A stretch of DNA of 64,000 nucleotides from Todiramphus chloris collaris. Taxonomy: Eukaryota; Chordata; Aves; Coraciiformes; Alcedinidae. Shown here piece by piece: positions 24,832 through 36,334 of this stretch. The notes below the pieces were generated by a model that saw nothing but the letters and a program-made list of their open reading frames with translations, had not been told where the DNA came from and did not search any database. The stretch lies in assembly GCA_025345505.1 (NCBI GenBank), contig JANVCC010000120.1:7220053-7284052 (forward strand). Direction: 5' to 3'. The translations under genes were made by a program, and so were the position numbers. How positions within the stretch are numbered: the first letter of the stretch is position 1; each line of letters opens with the position of its first letter.

Positions 24832-25059
24832 AGTGGAACAGGCCAGTGGGGCCCGTCACGCTCAAGTCAGTGAACGGCAGTCTTGCTGCCTAGCAAAATG
24901 TTGAGGCATTGCATGCCAAGTGTTGATACACTGCGCTCGGTATTGACGAGGGACCTTTTAGAAACATTCAGTATAACATAATAGACTAATTCATTAGCAC
25001 CCCATGGGTCTAGTACTGCAGAAGCTGAAGCACATGCATTGCAAGCAAAGAAAACATTG

Positions 25060-25335
25060 CCTTAAGGAATGGCAGATTAAAATATCTTTCCCATGATATA
25101 ACTGTTATTTCAGGAAAGTGGCATTAATTGTGATTGCTTATCTATTAATTTATTATAATTCCTCTTTTCCCACCTCCAGGCTGTACCTACACATGAAATG
25201 TACTCCAGGCTCAGCCAGGGCTGATTAATGGGAGGTTATCTGGGAAATGCTTAAAGCTGCCTGGAATAGATAATGGCAGCAGGGGTAATTAAAATGTCTT
25301 TTGCATTTGAAAAATAAACTTTGCCTTTTTTAAGG
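25060..25335. promoter_or_regulatory. AT-rich candidate regulatory block, intron 5
   Basis: A stretch of about 275 bases dense in ATTA/TAAT homeodomain core sites (gcattaattg, ctattaattta, gctgattaatg, gtaattaaaatg) and GATA-type sites (tagataatgg), contrasting with GC-rich surroundings. This composition is common in conserved neural enhancers. No conservation test was possible, so it is a candidate only. Confidence 0.2.
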
Positions 25336-26078
25336 GTTAGTTCAGTCTGGTTTTTTCCTAAAGGAAAAAAGATAAATTGGATCTTCAAAATCACGCAGAA
25401 TTCAACAGTACACTAGACAATAGCATCCTAAATGGAAACCACAGTGGCATGCCAAAAAAACCAAACCAAATTGCCTCCTGGAGTCAGAGGAGAACTGGCC
25501 CGTGTTTAATGAGAGCAGAGTTAATTTCAAGCTGAGTTCTTCTCATGCAAAATAAACCTGCAGTGCTGAGCTGCTGACCACAGCAGGGCTGCTCCTGTCT
25601 CGAGGGGAGACCCGGGTGAACCCAGGGGAACACATATCCCACCGTCTGGAACCTGGTCCCATCAGATCCTGCCTGCAGGGCCACAGCAAATTCACACACA
25701 TGCTCCCCTTGCAGTGTGTGGGTGGCTGCACCGAAACCAAAATGACTGGAAGGAAAATAAAACCAGAATCTACATCTGTGCAAAGCTGGAGCAGCTCCAC
25801 AGGAGCGGGCCAGTCCAAAAGCAGTGACGGAAGAGGCTGGCGTCACTCAGAACAAGCACCTGGGCGATGCTGTGGTTGCAGGGAGGGTACAACCAAACTG
25901 CTGTGGTCTGATTCCAACCCGAAGCTTAGTCCAGCCCCGCTCTCCCCTCCTGCCTGGGCAGCAGAGCTCCCTTCCCCTCGCTCTTCCCACCCCCGGGCAG
26001 GGCTCCCGCCTCAGCCCATCTCCTCGCTTTCCCTTCTGGCAGAGTGTAAAAGGTGTTTGCACAGAGCAGATACGTTAC

Positions 26079-26132
26079 CAGAGTGGTGAAGATGAAGTGG
26101 TAGTATTCTGTCATCATTCCCATGGCCATGGC
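26079..26132 (-). CDS. GRIK3: GRIK3 exon 5: 54-base mini-exon
   Basis: A very short in-frame exon of 18 codons, AMAMGMMTEYYHFIFTTL, identical to my memory of mammalian GluK3 and almost identical in GluK1 and GluK2. It contributes a helix and strand of the amino-terminal domain. The acceptor is a strong pyrimidine tract ending CTCCTCAAG and the donor is CTG|GTAACG. Both boundaries are phase 0, so skipping it would remove 18 residues without a frameshift. It is isolated between introns of about 4.0 and 3.9 kb and is too short for a normal ORF scan. Confidence 0.95.
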
Positions 26133-29100
26133 CTTGAGGAGAGTAGGGAAAGGAGGTTAGTGAGGGTGGGTACAGGAACAGAATAACAGTCATGCAACAT
26201 AAACCTCTAAGGAGCCGATCTGGAGAATGTGTCCGGAGGCAGCCCCGTGCTCCCCAGGTTAAGCACGTGCGAGAGGCATCTGCCTAAGAGCTGGGCTGGG
26301 CTCCTCGGACCTTTCTGACAAAGTGGCAGAGCCTCAGTGTCCAGCTCCTGCAGAGGCCATGGCATTCCTGGGTGCCACAGAAAGCTGGGACACCGACTGC
26401 AGCACACCCACGCCGTGTGCTCAGGCGTCACATGCGGCACAAAACCCTCCAGGGACGCGGGCTGGCTTCTGTCGGCATGGCTGGGAGAAGGGAGTTCCCT
26501 TTCCTTCCTTCTCAGATACCAAACAACGAGCAACCTCAGGTAAACCAGTGCAGAACGACCACAGGACAGCCTGGGTTTATGGTTACAAGTCCAGGTACAG
26601 GCTAAGAAGCTGAGGAAGAGGCTTTTTATTTCTTACACGTGTGTTTCTGGTGCCCTGCATCCCCTCCCCTGCCGTGCCCATCTGTGTAACGTGTGCCTGC
26701 GTCTCTTATCCGTGAGTCCCTCCTTCCTCTGCACACCAGCCAGGTTCTAATGTAGCGCCTGGTACCGAAACGGGTCAGTGCAGCAGAGGCACAGGGGTGG
26801 GAAGCGGGGGCATCTCCCATCCCTCCGCATTTGGAGGTGGTGGTCTGGACCCAGGGGCTGTTGGCAAGCCCGGGCTCCACGTGTGCCAGCCCCGGCACGA
26901 AGGTGCAGATTGCTGGGATGTGCATAACTGAGCTGTGGAGAGAGCGTGCTGCTCTGCGAGGCTCGTCAGAGAAAGACTGTGGGCTGAAGGGACCTCAGCT
27001 CGATGACTGTGTCCAAGGGGCACGTGTTTCTGTCTAGGGGGAAGGTCACCTTGAAGGTGGTGGCCGGCTAAAGGAAAGAGATACCGGTGGTTTTGACTGC
27101 AGTGCTGGCTCTGTCAGCGTGTTTTCTGGGGAAAACATATGCAAGAGGACTTTAAAATCTCCAGTGGTGGAAACGCAACTTCAGGCCTCTCAGGAAATGT
27201 TTGCTCCCCTTGGTTTCTGCTAAAATTACTAGGGCAGAATTTAGCCCCAAGGAAGGAAGTGACAATTTGAAGTGAGATGTCAAAAAACAAGGGAAGAGGA
27301 AAGGATCTAGATTGCAAGCCTGGATACCGTGACTCTGGAGCATGACTTTGTCCCACGTTTTCTGGCCTGGAGGTCCCGTTTTTCATCCTGGGGAGCTGCG
27401 CGTGCATCCTCCTCCTCCTGCTGCTCGGTGGGGCTGGGGGCTGAGTCCCAGCTCTCTCCTCACCCGCATGCCTGGGTGCAAAGAGCTGGAGCAGGGAACG
27501 ATGCCTCAGTGTGTGAAGCATCAGATGATGATGTGAAACCAGCCAAGAGTAAATCATGAGATTCCAGGTCGTGTTCTACAGCTGGATTGTTACCGTGGTA
27601 GGTGTAGAGTCCAGAGCTGCTGTACAGAGCAAGCTCCAGCTTCCTGGTCCTGGCAGCCTGGGTGCAGGACACATCTGGGTTTGGGGGGAACTGAGGAACT
27701 GATAAACCTGGTGGATAAGCTGCAGGCAATCGCCAGCTGAGAACGGGAGCTCCAGTAGCGTAAGATGGGCACATCTGTGCACTGCGGAGTGCAGCAACTG
27801 TTCAGAGACAGCTGCCAAGGAGAGCAGAGGCTGGGGAGCCAGAGAACAGATGTGAAGCAGTAACGAGGGACCAAAAATGAGCAAGGCCAGAGAAGCTGGA
27901 GTAGGGTGGGAAGGTCTCACAAGCAGGCCCTGCTCTGGTGCAGGCTCCTACAATGATTTGTTTGTCCAAGAGCGTAAAATAACAGATGGTTTGATGTCTC
28001 GGTCCCTCCAAGAAACCCAGAGTGGAGCAGTATGTGGCAACGTCATCTGTACATCTTCCTGCCAGCTCTGGTGTTGTTACTCGTGGATTACTAATCCGTG
28101 GGTTTTTTACTACTCCCGTTTAAAACCGTTGCCCAGATGATCAGTGAAGTTGCTGGCTGCTCGCTGCTGGGGAGCGTGTTCCCTTAAAGGGCTCGGGAGC
28201 CAGATCTGGGCTGGCCTGAGGGTGAGTGCTTAGAGCTGCCTCTGGTACCTGAAGGTGTGCAGCTGAAATCCGTACCGTCGGTGGGCATGGGACAGAACCC
28301 TTTTGCTGTCGGTGGGCATGGGACAGAACCCTTTTGCTGTCCCCCAGCTCTGCTCTGGGGAGGACAGCACAGCCAGGAGCCTGCAGGGGCTTTGCCTGGT
28401 CAGAGCAAATGCCAGCGGCCAAACCGCTGCAAAGCTGGCAGCTGTCGTTACCGAAAGGGTACAAAAGGTAAATAATAGCAATAATATATAAACGTTATCA
28501 TTCCTGGGACAAACAGAAGGCTGGGCCAGGCTCCCCTGGCACCCGCACAGTCCATTTTTTTTCCTGCGTGTTGTTCTTCTATCGCCACACAGCCAAAGCT
28601 GACTCGCCTCTTCCAGGAGATGGTTTTGTTTTACCCAGCTCGTACTTTTGGCCAATGTGCAAAGCAGAGCGTGAGGAGGGAGGGTGGAGTCAGGGCTGGG
28701 AAGCCTCTTTTTCTCTCCCACCCTATGGAAAAGGAAAAAGCTGTTTCACAAGTGAAACTGGCACCTCTAGATGTGCATTTCTCAGTATGGGTAGGAAAGT
28801 TAGGAAAAGATGAGGTTTCTGAGCATCCTATTTCTTCAGCAAACATGAGTGCCAGCAGTGGGAGAGGCGTTGGGGTCAGTGTGTGCACTGCTCAGAGCAT
28901 CCCCGCTGTCTCACACCGGAGTGTACAAGTGGACAGTGAGGTTTGAGTTGTGCACCTTCCTAAACTCTGAAAACACTTAACAGGTTTTTTCCTGAGTAAA
29001 AATACACTATGAAATATTGCTAAGCTGAAATCCATGGCTTTGGGTCCCAAAAAAACCCAACACATGCACAAAAAAGGCAGGACTGAGAGACTTCTTTCCC

Positions 29101-30173
29101 CTAGTACCCCTTCTCCTCCATCTTCCTCACTCTGCTCTGTGACGAGCAGAGCAGATGGCACAGTAAACTATAATAAACTGCATAATAAGTGAACAGCACC
29201 AAACACAACCAGCATGTTAAAATAATAGGCAGGAGACAATGAGTCCCTTATATTGCTTGCTTTAATAATCCCTCCCAGGCTTCCTGATTTCTCTGAGCAC
29301 TTCCCTTCATTTTGTGTCAAGCAGCCTGCAGAAGGCTCTTTCCACACGCTTGCTTTCTCAGCCCTTCAGGGGATTTATTTAATCTATGTGGTAGTGTCTC
29401 GCTGGGCTGATACGAGCCACGCTTCCGCCGGCTGGTTTTTCGCATTCTTTGCGAGAGCATTTTCCTCTGCCTCGTGCTGACCCTGAAACCCAAAGGCAGG
29501 TGGAAATGCGGAGCTGGGCGAGCAGCAAACCTTCTGGGCTGCAAAAAATGCTGGTGGAGGAACTCAGGGACAAAGGAGAGAGACCACATGAATGGAAAAT
29601 CACTGACATCTGGCTTAAAGTCCACGAATTGCAGACGGCGCTGGTGAAGGGACAGAGGACGCGGTCCCTCCCGGCTGGCCCAGCGCCGGTGAGGTGCAGG
29701 ATGATGCCCGGCTCGGAACGGAGCCGACGGAACTGACACGGCCAGCAGCCTGCCCCTGTCCCTCGTGTGGGCACGGAGTCGCAAACCCGGGGGCACGAGG
29801 AGCACGGAAGGGACAGAAGATAAACTTGGCAAGCGTGAGCTGATGGTAGGGGGCTCAATGGCAGAAGTGGCCCAGAACAGGTGGTAGGCAGGGGCTGCAC
29901 AGTGGCAGAGGAGTGGGGCACGGCCAGGGCAGTGCTGCCCATGACCCAACCGCTTGGCCCTTCTCCTCCTGAAACCTTTGCTTGTTCTTACTGTGGCTTA
30001 ATGCTCCCAGTCTCTCAGCAAAAGCTGCATTTGCCGTACGGAGCCGATGGTATCCTTGAGGCATCTGCCTGTCGTGGGTGGAGGAGAGCGGCAGGTCTGC
30101 TCCCCGTCCGCGGGGCTGTCCCCCAGCACGGCCACCCCTGGGCTCAGCTTTGCCCCCGGCACCCCCAGCTCAC
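26133..30173 (-). other. GRIK3: GRIK3 intron 4
   Basis: 4,041 bases, the longest complete intron here, with donor GTGAGC and acceptor CTCAAG. Apart from a 31-bp tandem duplication at 28.3 kb I see no repeat, gene or RNA. Confidence 0.9.
28280..28341. repeat. 31-bp tandem duplication in intron 4
   Basis: Two identical head-to-tail copies of a 31-base unit starting ggtgggcatgggacagaacc. Perfect identity suggests a recent duplication. Confidence 0.95.
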
Positions 30174-30355
30174 CTGCTTGAGGATCTGAGCTGCCATCAG
30201 GTGGCTGCAGTCGAAGATGATGCGGAATTCCCTGCCCCGCTTCATCTCCTTCAGCAGCGGCCGCGCGTCGTCGGTGTCCAGCGGGAGCTGGCGGATTTTC
30301 AGCCGGATGTTGTACCTCGACGGGGCCATGATCAGCTCCTGCAGCCGTATGAGGC
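30174..30355 (-). CDS. GRIK3: GRIK3 exon 4: amino-terminal domain, lobe 2
   Basis: Encodes 60 full codons after a split Gly: [38 protein letters not shown], then [20 protein letters not shown] and KQ. This belongs to the second lobe of the GluK3 amino-terminal domain. Against remembered human GluK3 (LPIDSDDSRPLL, SHTMAAQ) there are several substitutions, so this is one of the less conserved stretches. The donor is CAG|GTGAGC and the boundary with exon 5 is phase 0. The acceptor is odd: the ten bases before the AG read GATGCCCGAAG with purines at -3 and -4, and the pyrimidine tract is interrupted. Even so, this is the only AG that keeps the phase and joins to the conserved GLIRLQEL reading. 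Confidence 0.93.
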
Positions 30356-31631
30356 CTTCGGGCATCGCACAAAGACAAACCCGGCGTTGGGTACCACAGC
30401 ACGCTATTTCTCCCTATGTTATTTTACAGAACGCAGTCCAGAGTTCCCTCCCTCCCCCCTCCCTCAGCCGTTGCTAAGAGCATCCCTCGTCAAACCCCGG
30501 GTATTTCCAGAGCAGTTGCTTTAAGGCCGAATGGCTTCTCCCAGTGTTTTCCTGCTGCCCCTGCAGCCAGCGGGGGTAGAGCTGGGGTCCCTGCACTAGG
30601 TGGGAAGAGGAGAACAGCAGACTGGTCCTAACCTTTGACATCTCTGGGAACACAACATTTTTTCTTAAGCAAATGTGCCCTTGAGAAAGGACGGAATGTG
30701 ATAATCAGCTGTACAACAAATTAAAAGCTGCAGTATTTACCCTGCGCAACAGCAAAACAAAAAGACGAGTGTGCGCTTGAATTCTGAATAGCACAGTTCG
30801 TAGCAGTCCCTTAATCACAGCTTGCAACTTCCCTGTCACCCTCAGAATGCACTCGCTTTTGATGCAGAAGGTACAAAGCCGTGCTGGACGCAGCTGAGCA
30901 GGAGTTACTGGTATCTAAAGTCGCAGGAAGAAATACAGCACATGCCTACTGCAAGGAGGAAAAGAGAAGCGTGTCCCTCTGCACGGGGAGGAGATGGGAT
31001 GGAATGCGCCACGAAGGGAACATACTGTGACCCACATTTGCAAAACAGGAATGTCAGACTGTGTTCCCGTCAGCCCTCCCCTACAGAAACCGCTTGGGTT
31101 GGTGGAATGAGGTTGGACAGCCCGTCCAATGCGCCTTTTGTTTGGGGGGGTTTTATCTACGGTGCTGGGCAGTGCTTTGCTTTGTCCAACCAACAGCAGC
31201 TTTCTTCGTGGGAAAAACTTTTGTCAGCTGCATTTCATAGAATTAGCCAGAAAACAAAAAAACTTTCCAGGGCTGCTCTTGCTTTGAGCTGGGAAGTGTA
31301 CCCGCAGCGGCAGCTGCAGACCAGGCTCTGTGCTCATCTAGATGGGCTCCCTGGTACCCAACAGAGCTGAGCCGAGCCAGATCAGACAGGTAATCCTCCC
31401 CTGACCCTTTGCTGGCTGGGCTGGTGCTGAGCACTTTCCAAGTGCTTTGTGAATGAAACGCTTCAGAAAGGATCCCAGGGCCTTCTGCAGGACTCGCCCG
31501 ATGTGTCCCGGGCACCATAACTGCCTGGGGTCTCATTTTGCTCCTAAAGGGCTCATTAGAAAAGTTCCTAAACGGGACCCAAAGCAAAAATACCTCCTGG
31601 ATTCCTTCTTTAAAGCCCCTCCTTTACCTAC
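30356..31631 (-). other. GRIK3: GRIK3 intron 3
   Basis: 1,276 bases with donor GTAGGT and an unusual acceptor (CCCGAAG). No repeat or other feature recognised. Confidence 0.9.
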
Positions 31632-31889
31632 CTGTGCTGTCATCGTAAACCACAGTGGCTGACCTCCACTTCAGGTACTGCACCAGGTCCAGAATGGCAT
31701 GGCTGAGGGATGCGTAGTCGGGATACAGGTTGACATAGAAAGTGTCCTTGTTGTCCAAAGGGTGATGCTTCCACCGAAGCTGTATGTGGGGGACTTCCAG
31801 GGCATTGCAGATAGACTGGACGGCGTTGGTACAGGAGCCTTGGGAAGGTCCGAATATTGCTACGACCCCCAGCGCCAGCTGGTCGCAGG
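31632..31889 (-). CDS. GRIK3: GRIK3 exon 3: amino-terminal domain, lobe 1
   Basis: The exon encodes 85 full codons of the amino-terminal domain, from [19 protein letters not shown] through [20 protein letters not shown] to [15 protein letters not shown], with split codons at both ends (Ala at the start, Gly at the end, both phase 1). It looks identical or nearly identical to mammalian GluK3. The first Cys corresponds to the residue that, in GluK2 structures, is disulfide-bonded to a Cys in the NSLQC motif, here found in exon 7. The acceptor follows TCTTCCAG and the donor is ACAG|GTAGGT. Its 258 bases match the usual exon size. FGPSQGSC and the [11 protein letters not shown] stretch are family hallmarks. 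No frameshift or stop is present. Confidence 0.95.
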
Positions 31890-33096
31890 CTGGAAGAGGA
31901 AGGGAGGGAAGGGAAGGACGGTGTCAGTAAAGGAGGGTGGGGGGTGTCAGGGCAGCCATGGGGCACCAACAGCTTCTTCCTGACCTGGACCAGGGAGCCG
32001 TGGCTGGGACGTGGATCTTCTGGGTGCTAACAGAGGTGGAGACATTAGGTGATGCCAACAGTGGTGAGAGGCAGAGAGAGAGAGGAGGACTTATGGCAGG
32101 TGGGGTCTGGACGGGTGCCTGGGGGCACAGACATGTTTCCAGAGGAGGGAACAGAGGCCACAGTGCGTTAGAAATGCCTGAGCCTCCAGGGTTGTGAGAG
32201 AAATACTCAAGAGATGATCAGAATCGCCCTGACAAACAGGTTTTCCCATCAATTTTAGTAGAGAGTTTTTTTTCATCTGCAAAATAATCCTTTTCGTAGC
32301 TTGGCTCCAGCTTCCCCTCAGAAATCAAAGCAGAAAACTGCATTTGGGGCTGTATTTTAGGGAGGGGGAAAAGGTGAAAGTTTTCCAGAGGAACAGGGAC
32401 AGATTATTCCTCCCCTGTCTCTGCGGGCGCTTCCAAACCGAACGGCACCGCATAGCACTGGCAGCAGGAGCCTTGTGCCAGCTCCACTTCCTCACGACAA
32501 GCACGGCCGAGCTGGGTGCTCCCAGCAGCCCGGCAGGCGAGGGCAGGCAGGAATCCCCACCGCAGACCAGTCCTGGGCAGGGGGAGCCGGGCTCCGTGCG
32601 GTCTCCTGCGAGCAGCCAGCCCCTCTCCCTGGTGATGCCGCTCTCACAGCCGCGGGCTCGGGCAGCAGGTTCCGTTTCTCCCCAGAACAGAAATGCTCTG
32701 GAAGCCCTTGGGTCATGAGCCCCACAGCCTTTGCTGTGTGGTCCCGGGTCTGCCCTCCCCTCCAAACGGGCGGCAGTTACTCAGTAATAAAAAGTGACCG
32801 TTAGGAAGCGATCGGGGTATTTATGCTGTGGACATTGAAACTGCCGGGGACACAGTAAAATAAGCAAAGGCACGGCCTCCAGACCTGTGCTCAGGATTGG
32901 ACACGAACACTGAAAGGAGTTTTGTGAGGGAAGAAAGAATAGTTGTTCCCCTTGTACTAAAAAGCCTCTGAAAGTCAGCTTCTGGATGACTTCTCATCTA
33001 GAGCAGGGCAGAATGGGCTGCTGGGTCTCAAGTGAAACCATGCCTTTATTTTTCCTGAAGAAATGACCACAGAGGTGCTAAGAAGTGTGCTCTTAC
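31890..33096 (-). other. GRIK3: GRIK3 intron 2
   Basis: 1,207 bases with donor GTAAGA and acceptor TTCCAG. It is the shortest intron in the window, with no repeat or other feature recognised. Confidence 0.9.
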
Positions 33097-33273
33097 CTTT
33101 CTTAGTGGCTTCAAAGCTGTCGTGGAAGTGTATCCTCTGAATGTCGTAGGTCAGTGTTGTGTTAGGCAGCAGAGTTCTGTTTCTATTAATAATATTGGCA
33201 GAGAATCGGAAGGCTTGCTCCTCAGCACTCATAACCTGGGTATTGGGGCCATCTGCGTACTCAAAGATTCCTC
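33097..33273 (-). CDS. GRIK3: GRIK3 exon 2: start of amino-terminal domain
   Basis: This exon encodes the start of the mature GluK3 amino-terminal domain, the extracellular clamshell that drives assembly of kainate receptor tetramers at neuronal membranes. It begins with a split Gly codon (phase 1) and reads [10 protein letters not shown], then [34 protein letters not shown] and EATKK, ending in the first base of a split Ala codon. By human numbering (from memory) it covers residues 39-98. Two N-glycosylation sequons are visible, NRT and NTT. The acceptor is a pyrimidine-containing tract ending TTGCAG, and the donor is AAAG|GTAAG. Its 177 bases join in frame to the next exon. Compared with remembered human GRIK3 there are a few conservative changes (NAQVMN to NTQVMS, EEH to EEQ). 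The signal-peptide exon that should precede it is not in the window. Confidence 0.95.
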
Positions 33274-34580
33274 CTGCAAGACAAGACAAAACCAGCGTTA
33301 AGCCACATAAAATTCCGTTTCTAATCTTACCTAGCAAGGGCAGGAAAGCTCTTGGGCAGAGCTGTGACACTTGCAGGCTGAACAAGGCTCGCTCCGGCGC
33401 GTTTCCTGGCCTGAAATGCAGACACTACAACACGAGGGGTTCTGTTGGGTGCTGGTCCGTGAAGGTGTTCAGAACGCCAGCTCTGCAGGGCAATAGGGGA
33501 CACATTTAAAGTCTTGGAATATTTTTACGAGACAGACGACCGGCTTCCCATGAACCTTTGGGAGCAGAGCTCGGGAAGTGGGGACAGGCTGATGGCTCAG
33601 GCGCAGAGATGCTCCAGGGCTGTGCTCCGAGGAGCTGCTGCGGTACGAAGCTGGCGCTGCCCTTCCCTCGGCACCGCGCTGGGCTCCTCCGCTCCCCATC
33701 CACCCACCTCTCTGGCACCGCTGCTTAGTGCCCTCTCCTCTCCCCTTGTTCCTCATGCTTAGTTATCCCAGTTCTTAATTCATCAGAGACTTCTGAATTT
33801 GCCTACCGTACAGCTTATGTGCTCAATAATGCACATCTTGAACGCCTGCTTTCCCGTGTTCAGAAGTTGTTAATGCCATTATACCTCCCCAAGGGCAACA
33901 AGCTCGTGTCGCAGCATGGCTGGGTTTCTTGGCTCGCTATCTGTGAGTCCCGTCCTCGGCTCCCCACTGACAGCCACTCTAATTGGAGTGACTCAGTGAG
34001 GGTGTAAATTATGTAATTGCACGTCCTTGTCTCTGAGGTGCCGGCTCCGTCCTGTGCCCCTCACGGAGCCATGGGAAGACACGTAAACCCTGCTCCATCT
34101 TATTAAAAAGTAAATCAGAATAATTAATGGATGAGCGAGATAAGCAAGCACAATTGGTAACAGATGGTCTCTGGGTTCATTAGCAGAAGGAAAATCTTCC
34201 TCTTCAATTTAAGGTAGCCCTAAAATGTTTTGTTATAGACAACAGATGTCTACTCAGCCCTCCCAGCTTTCAAGCAACTGCACGAATCCTCCTCCAGGAG
34301 CCAGAACACGTTATCCACAGTTCTGTGGTGATTTGGTGCTAGCCAAGAGTGCCAGGTTGGCAAGAGCCACGCTGACACCTCTGTTGACAAACACACTCTG
34401 TGCATCCTCGCAGGAACCCACCCAAAGCCATGGGCTGAGCGGACCGCAGCAGGGATGCTTGGAGATCGTCACAGCAAGGGCGCAAGGGACCTTCCAGAAG
34501 GGCTCTGGCTTTTCTGTTCCCATAATCATGGCAAATCCCTTCCCTCCTCTTCCCCTGCAGACTTTGTGCAGCCGTGTCCC

Positions 34581-35473
34581 TGTGTCTTGGTTTGAAAGAC
34601 AGGCGTCTGCAAGGCGTCTCCTTGGGATGGAAATGCAACCCCCTCCCCTCCGAATGCTTGCAATTTTAAATTAAGGGGCTTTCAGGAAAAGATATGAGGA
34701 ACAGGAATAACAGTTCTTTACTAAATATCTATATAACAAGGCAATCAAACCACAATAACTACGGCAGTACCAGCAAACAGCACAGGGAACCCGGTGCCAG
34801 CCTCTCGGGGGCTCCCGGGGAGCAGGGAGGGCGCGATGCTCTCCCCGCCGCTCCGGAGCCAGCTCAGTCCCCACGGGGCAATGCCCGACGGAAAGCCCGC
34901 GTCACGAACCCCCTGGGCAGCCGATCCCGGTGTCCAGCAGGATCCTCGGGAGGCAGCAGGGGTAGGAGGAAAAGCAGGAGGCGAAAAGCAGGGGCGACCT
35001 CTCTCCAAGCTGATCCCGGTGTCCCGCCGGATCCTCGGGAGGCAGCAGAGAGAGCAGGAGATGCAGAGGGGATGAGTTCTCTGCACCACGAGGGCAGCTT
35101 CTCCTCCTCGAATGCAGGGAGCAAAACAAGGGAGAGCCCCAGGGGCTGCACCCAACCCCCTTTTTCCGGCAGGCTGGACCCCTCCCCCTGTGGCCAGGTC
35201 CTTTTGTCTCTCATAAGTACAGCAATTTACCTCCCTGACAAACAAGTATGGGAAAATTCTTTAAGAGAAGGAAAACAGAGTAACTCCCCAAAACCCCAAC
35301 TCCCCGGCTGTAAAGTGAGCGTGGTCATTAATTTGCATTCATCTAGAAATGCTTGAGCTGTTCCCTGCATGTCTCCGGTACAGAAGAATATTCCTGATCT
35401 CAGCACTAACTTTGGTAATAGGGAGAAGAATATAGAAAAAAAAGCCAAATGCTCATGCTGGAGACTCACTGCA
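34581..35473 (-). mobile_element. Probable solo LTR of an avian endogenous retrovirus
   Basis: The left end, tgtgtcttggtttgaaagac followed by aggcgtctgc and later ttaaggggctttcagg and aacagttctttactaaa, closely resembles an LTR family that I recognise from bird genomes. Read on the minus strand it carries an AGTAAAGAACTG segment like the polyadenylation region of that family, so it is probably in the same sense as GRIK3. A 5-base match, gtccc, flanks 34581-35473, which would give TG...CA ends and a target-site duplication. The right end is uncertain, however, and could fall nearer 35300. No retroviral coding sequence is present. An 89-base-spaced near-duplicate lies inside. Confidence 0.6.
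34923..35048. repeat. Internal near-duplicate within the LTR
   Basis: Two copies of a 37-base segment beginning gatcccggtgtcc and ending cctcgggaggcagcag, at 34923-34959 and 35012-35048. They differ at only a few positions and are separated by an A/G-rich spacer. Confidence 0.9.
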
Positions 35474-36334
35474 GTCCCGTGTGATCTGCAGCAAGTCAGT
35501 TATGAGCAGGTTTTCAGTCTAGAATGTTGAGCAGTGTAGGCAGGATCCTAGAAAAACCGTCCCAGTGCCTCGTTCTCACAGGATCATGCCCAGACATTTA
35601 GTGACTGACCGGTGCGAGGAAGATCACTCAGCCACATCAAGGTTTGCACAGGCTGGTAGCTCAGTCTAAGGTTCTTAGGGCAGAGGAAGTTCATACACAG
35701 CTTTTTACAGCAGAAGCAATAAACAAAACTAAAGCAAGCGTGAGATTCATCCCTGTCTTTCTGTTCAAAGCTTTATTGTCCGGAGTATTTTAGCAAGGGA
35801 TTTTTTGTTTTCTAGTGTCATCCTGAAGTGATAACTGGGTTCATATTACATTGATTATCAACTTGCTGACATTAGGCTTTCTCCTAGCCCAGAGCTTTCA
35901 GGGTTGCTTTGGAGCATGTCTTATTATGATAGAATATGGAAGGACTGGGTGTGTGGATTATTGGTGTTTGATCCCAAATAAATTCACGTTCCAGACATCT
36001 GGCTGGATATAATGGGCTTTCTGACAGAAAAGAATTTGCTGTGCAGCCACCCAACACCTTGAATTTAGTGCCAGGCGATGGGAAAGCAGACAGGCAGAAG
36101 TAATGCATTTCTGGTTGTACTGCTGGGTGCCGAACGTACTGGGGCAGTGTGAAATCTGCTCAGTCGCTCGGGAGATGAGGAGCAGCCACCACCCGCCACA
36201 GCCCGCTCGTTCCTCGGGCTCTGGGCACGGAGAGCGAGCTCTGCCCCGAGCGCAGCCCGGCCCCCGCAGCCGCTGCCGTCCCCTGGGCTGGCGCGTCCCC
36301 GTCGGAGCTGTGCGTTGGGTCGGTGTTGAAAGGG

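Larger units (their letters stand above)
22184..26078 (-). other. GRIK3: GRIK3 intron 5
   Basis: 3,895 bases with donor GTAACG and acceptor TTTAAG. It contains a short trinucleotide repeat near 24.8 kb and a long AT-rich, homeodomain-site-rich block at about 25.0-25.4 kb, both listed separately. The remainder shows nothing recognisable. Confidence 0.9.
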
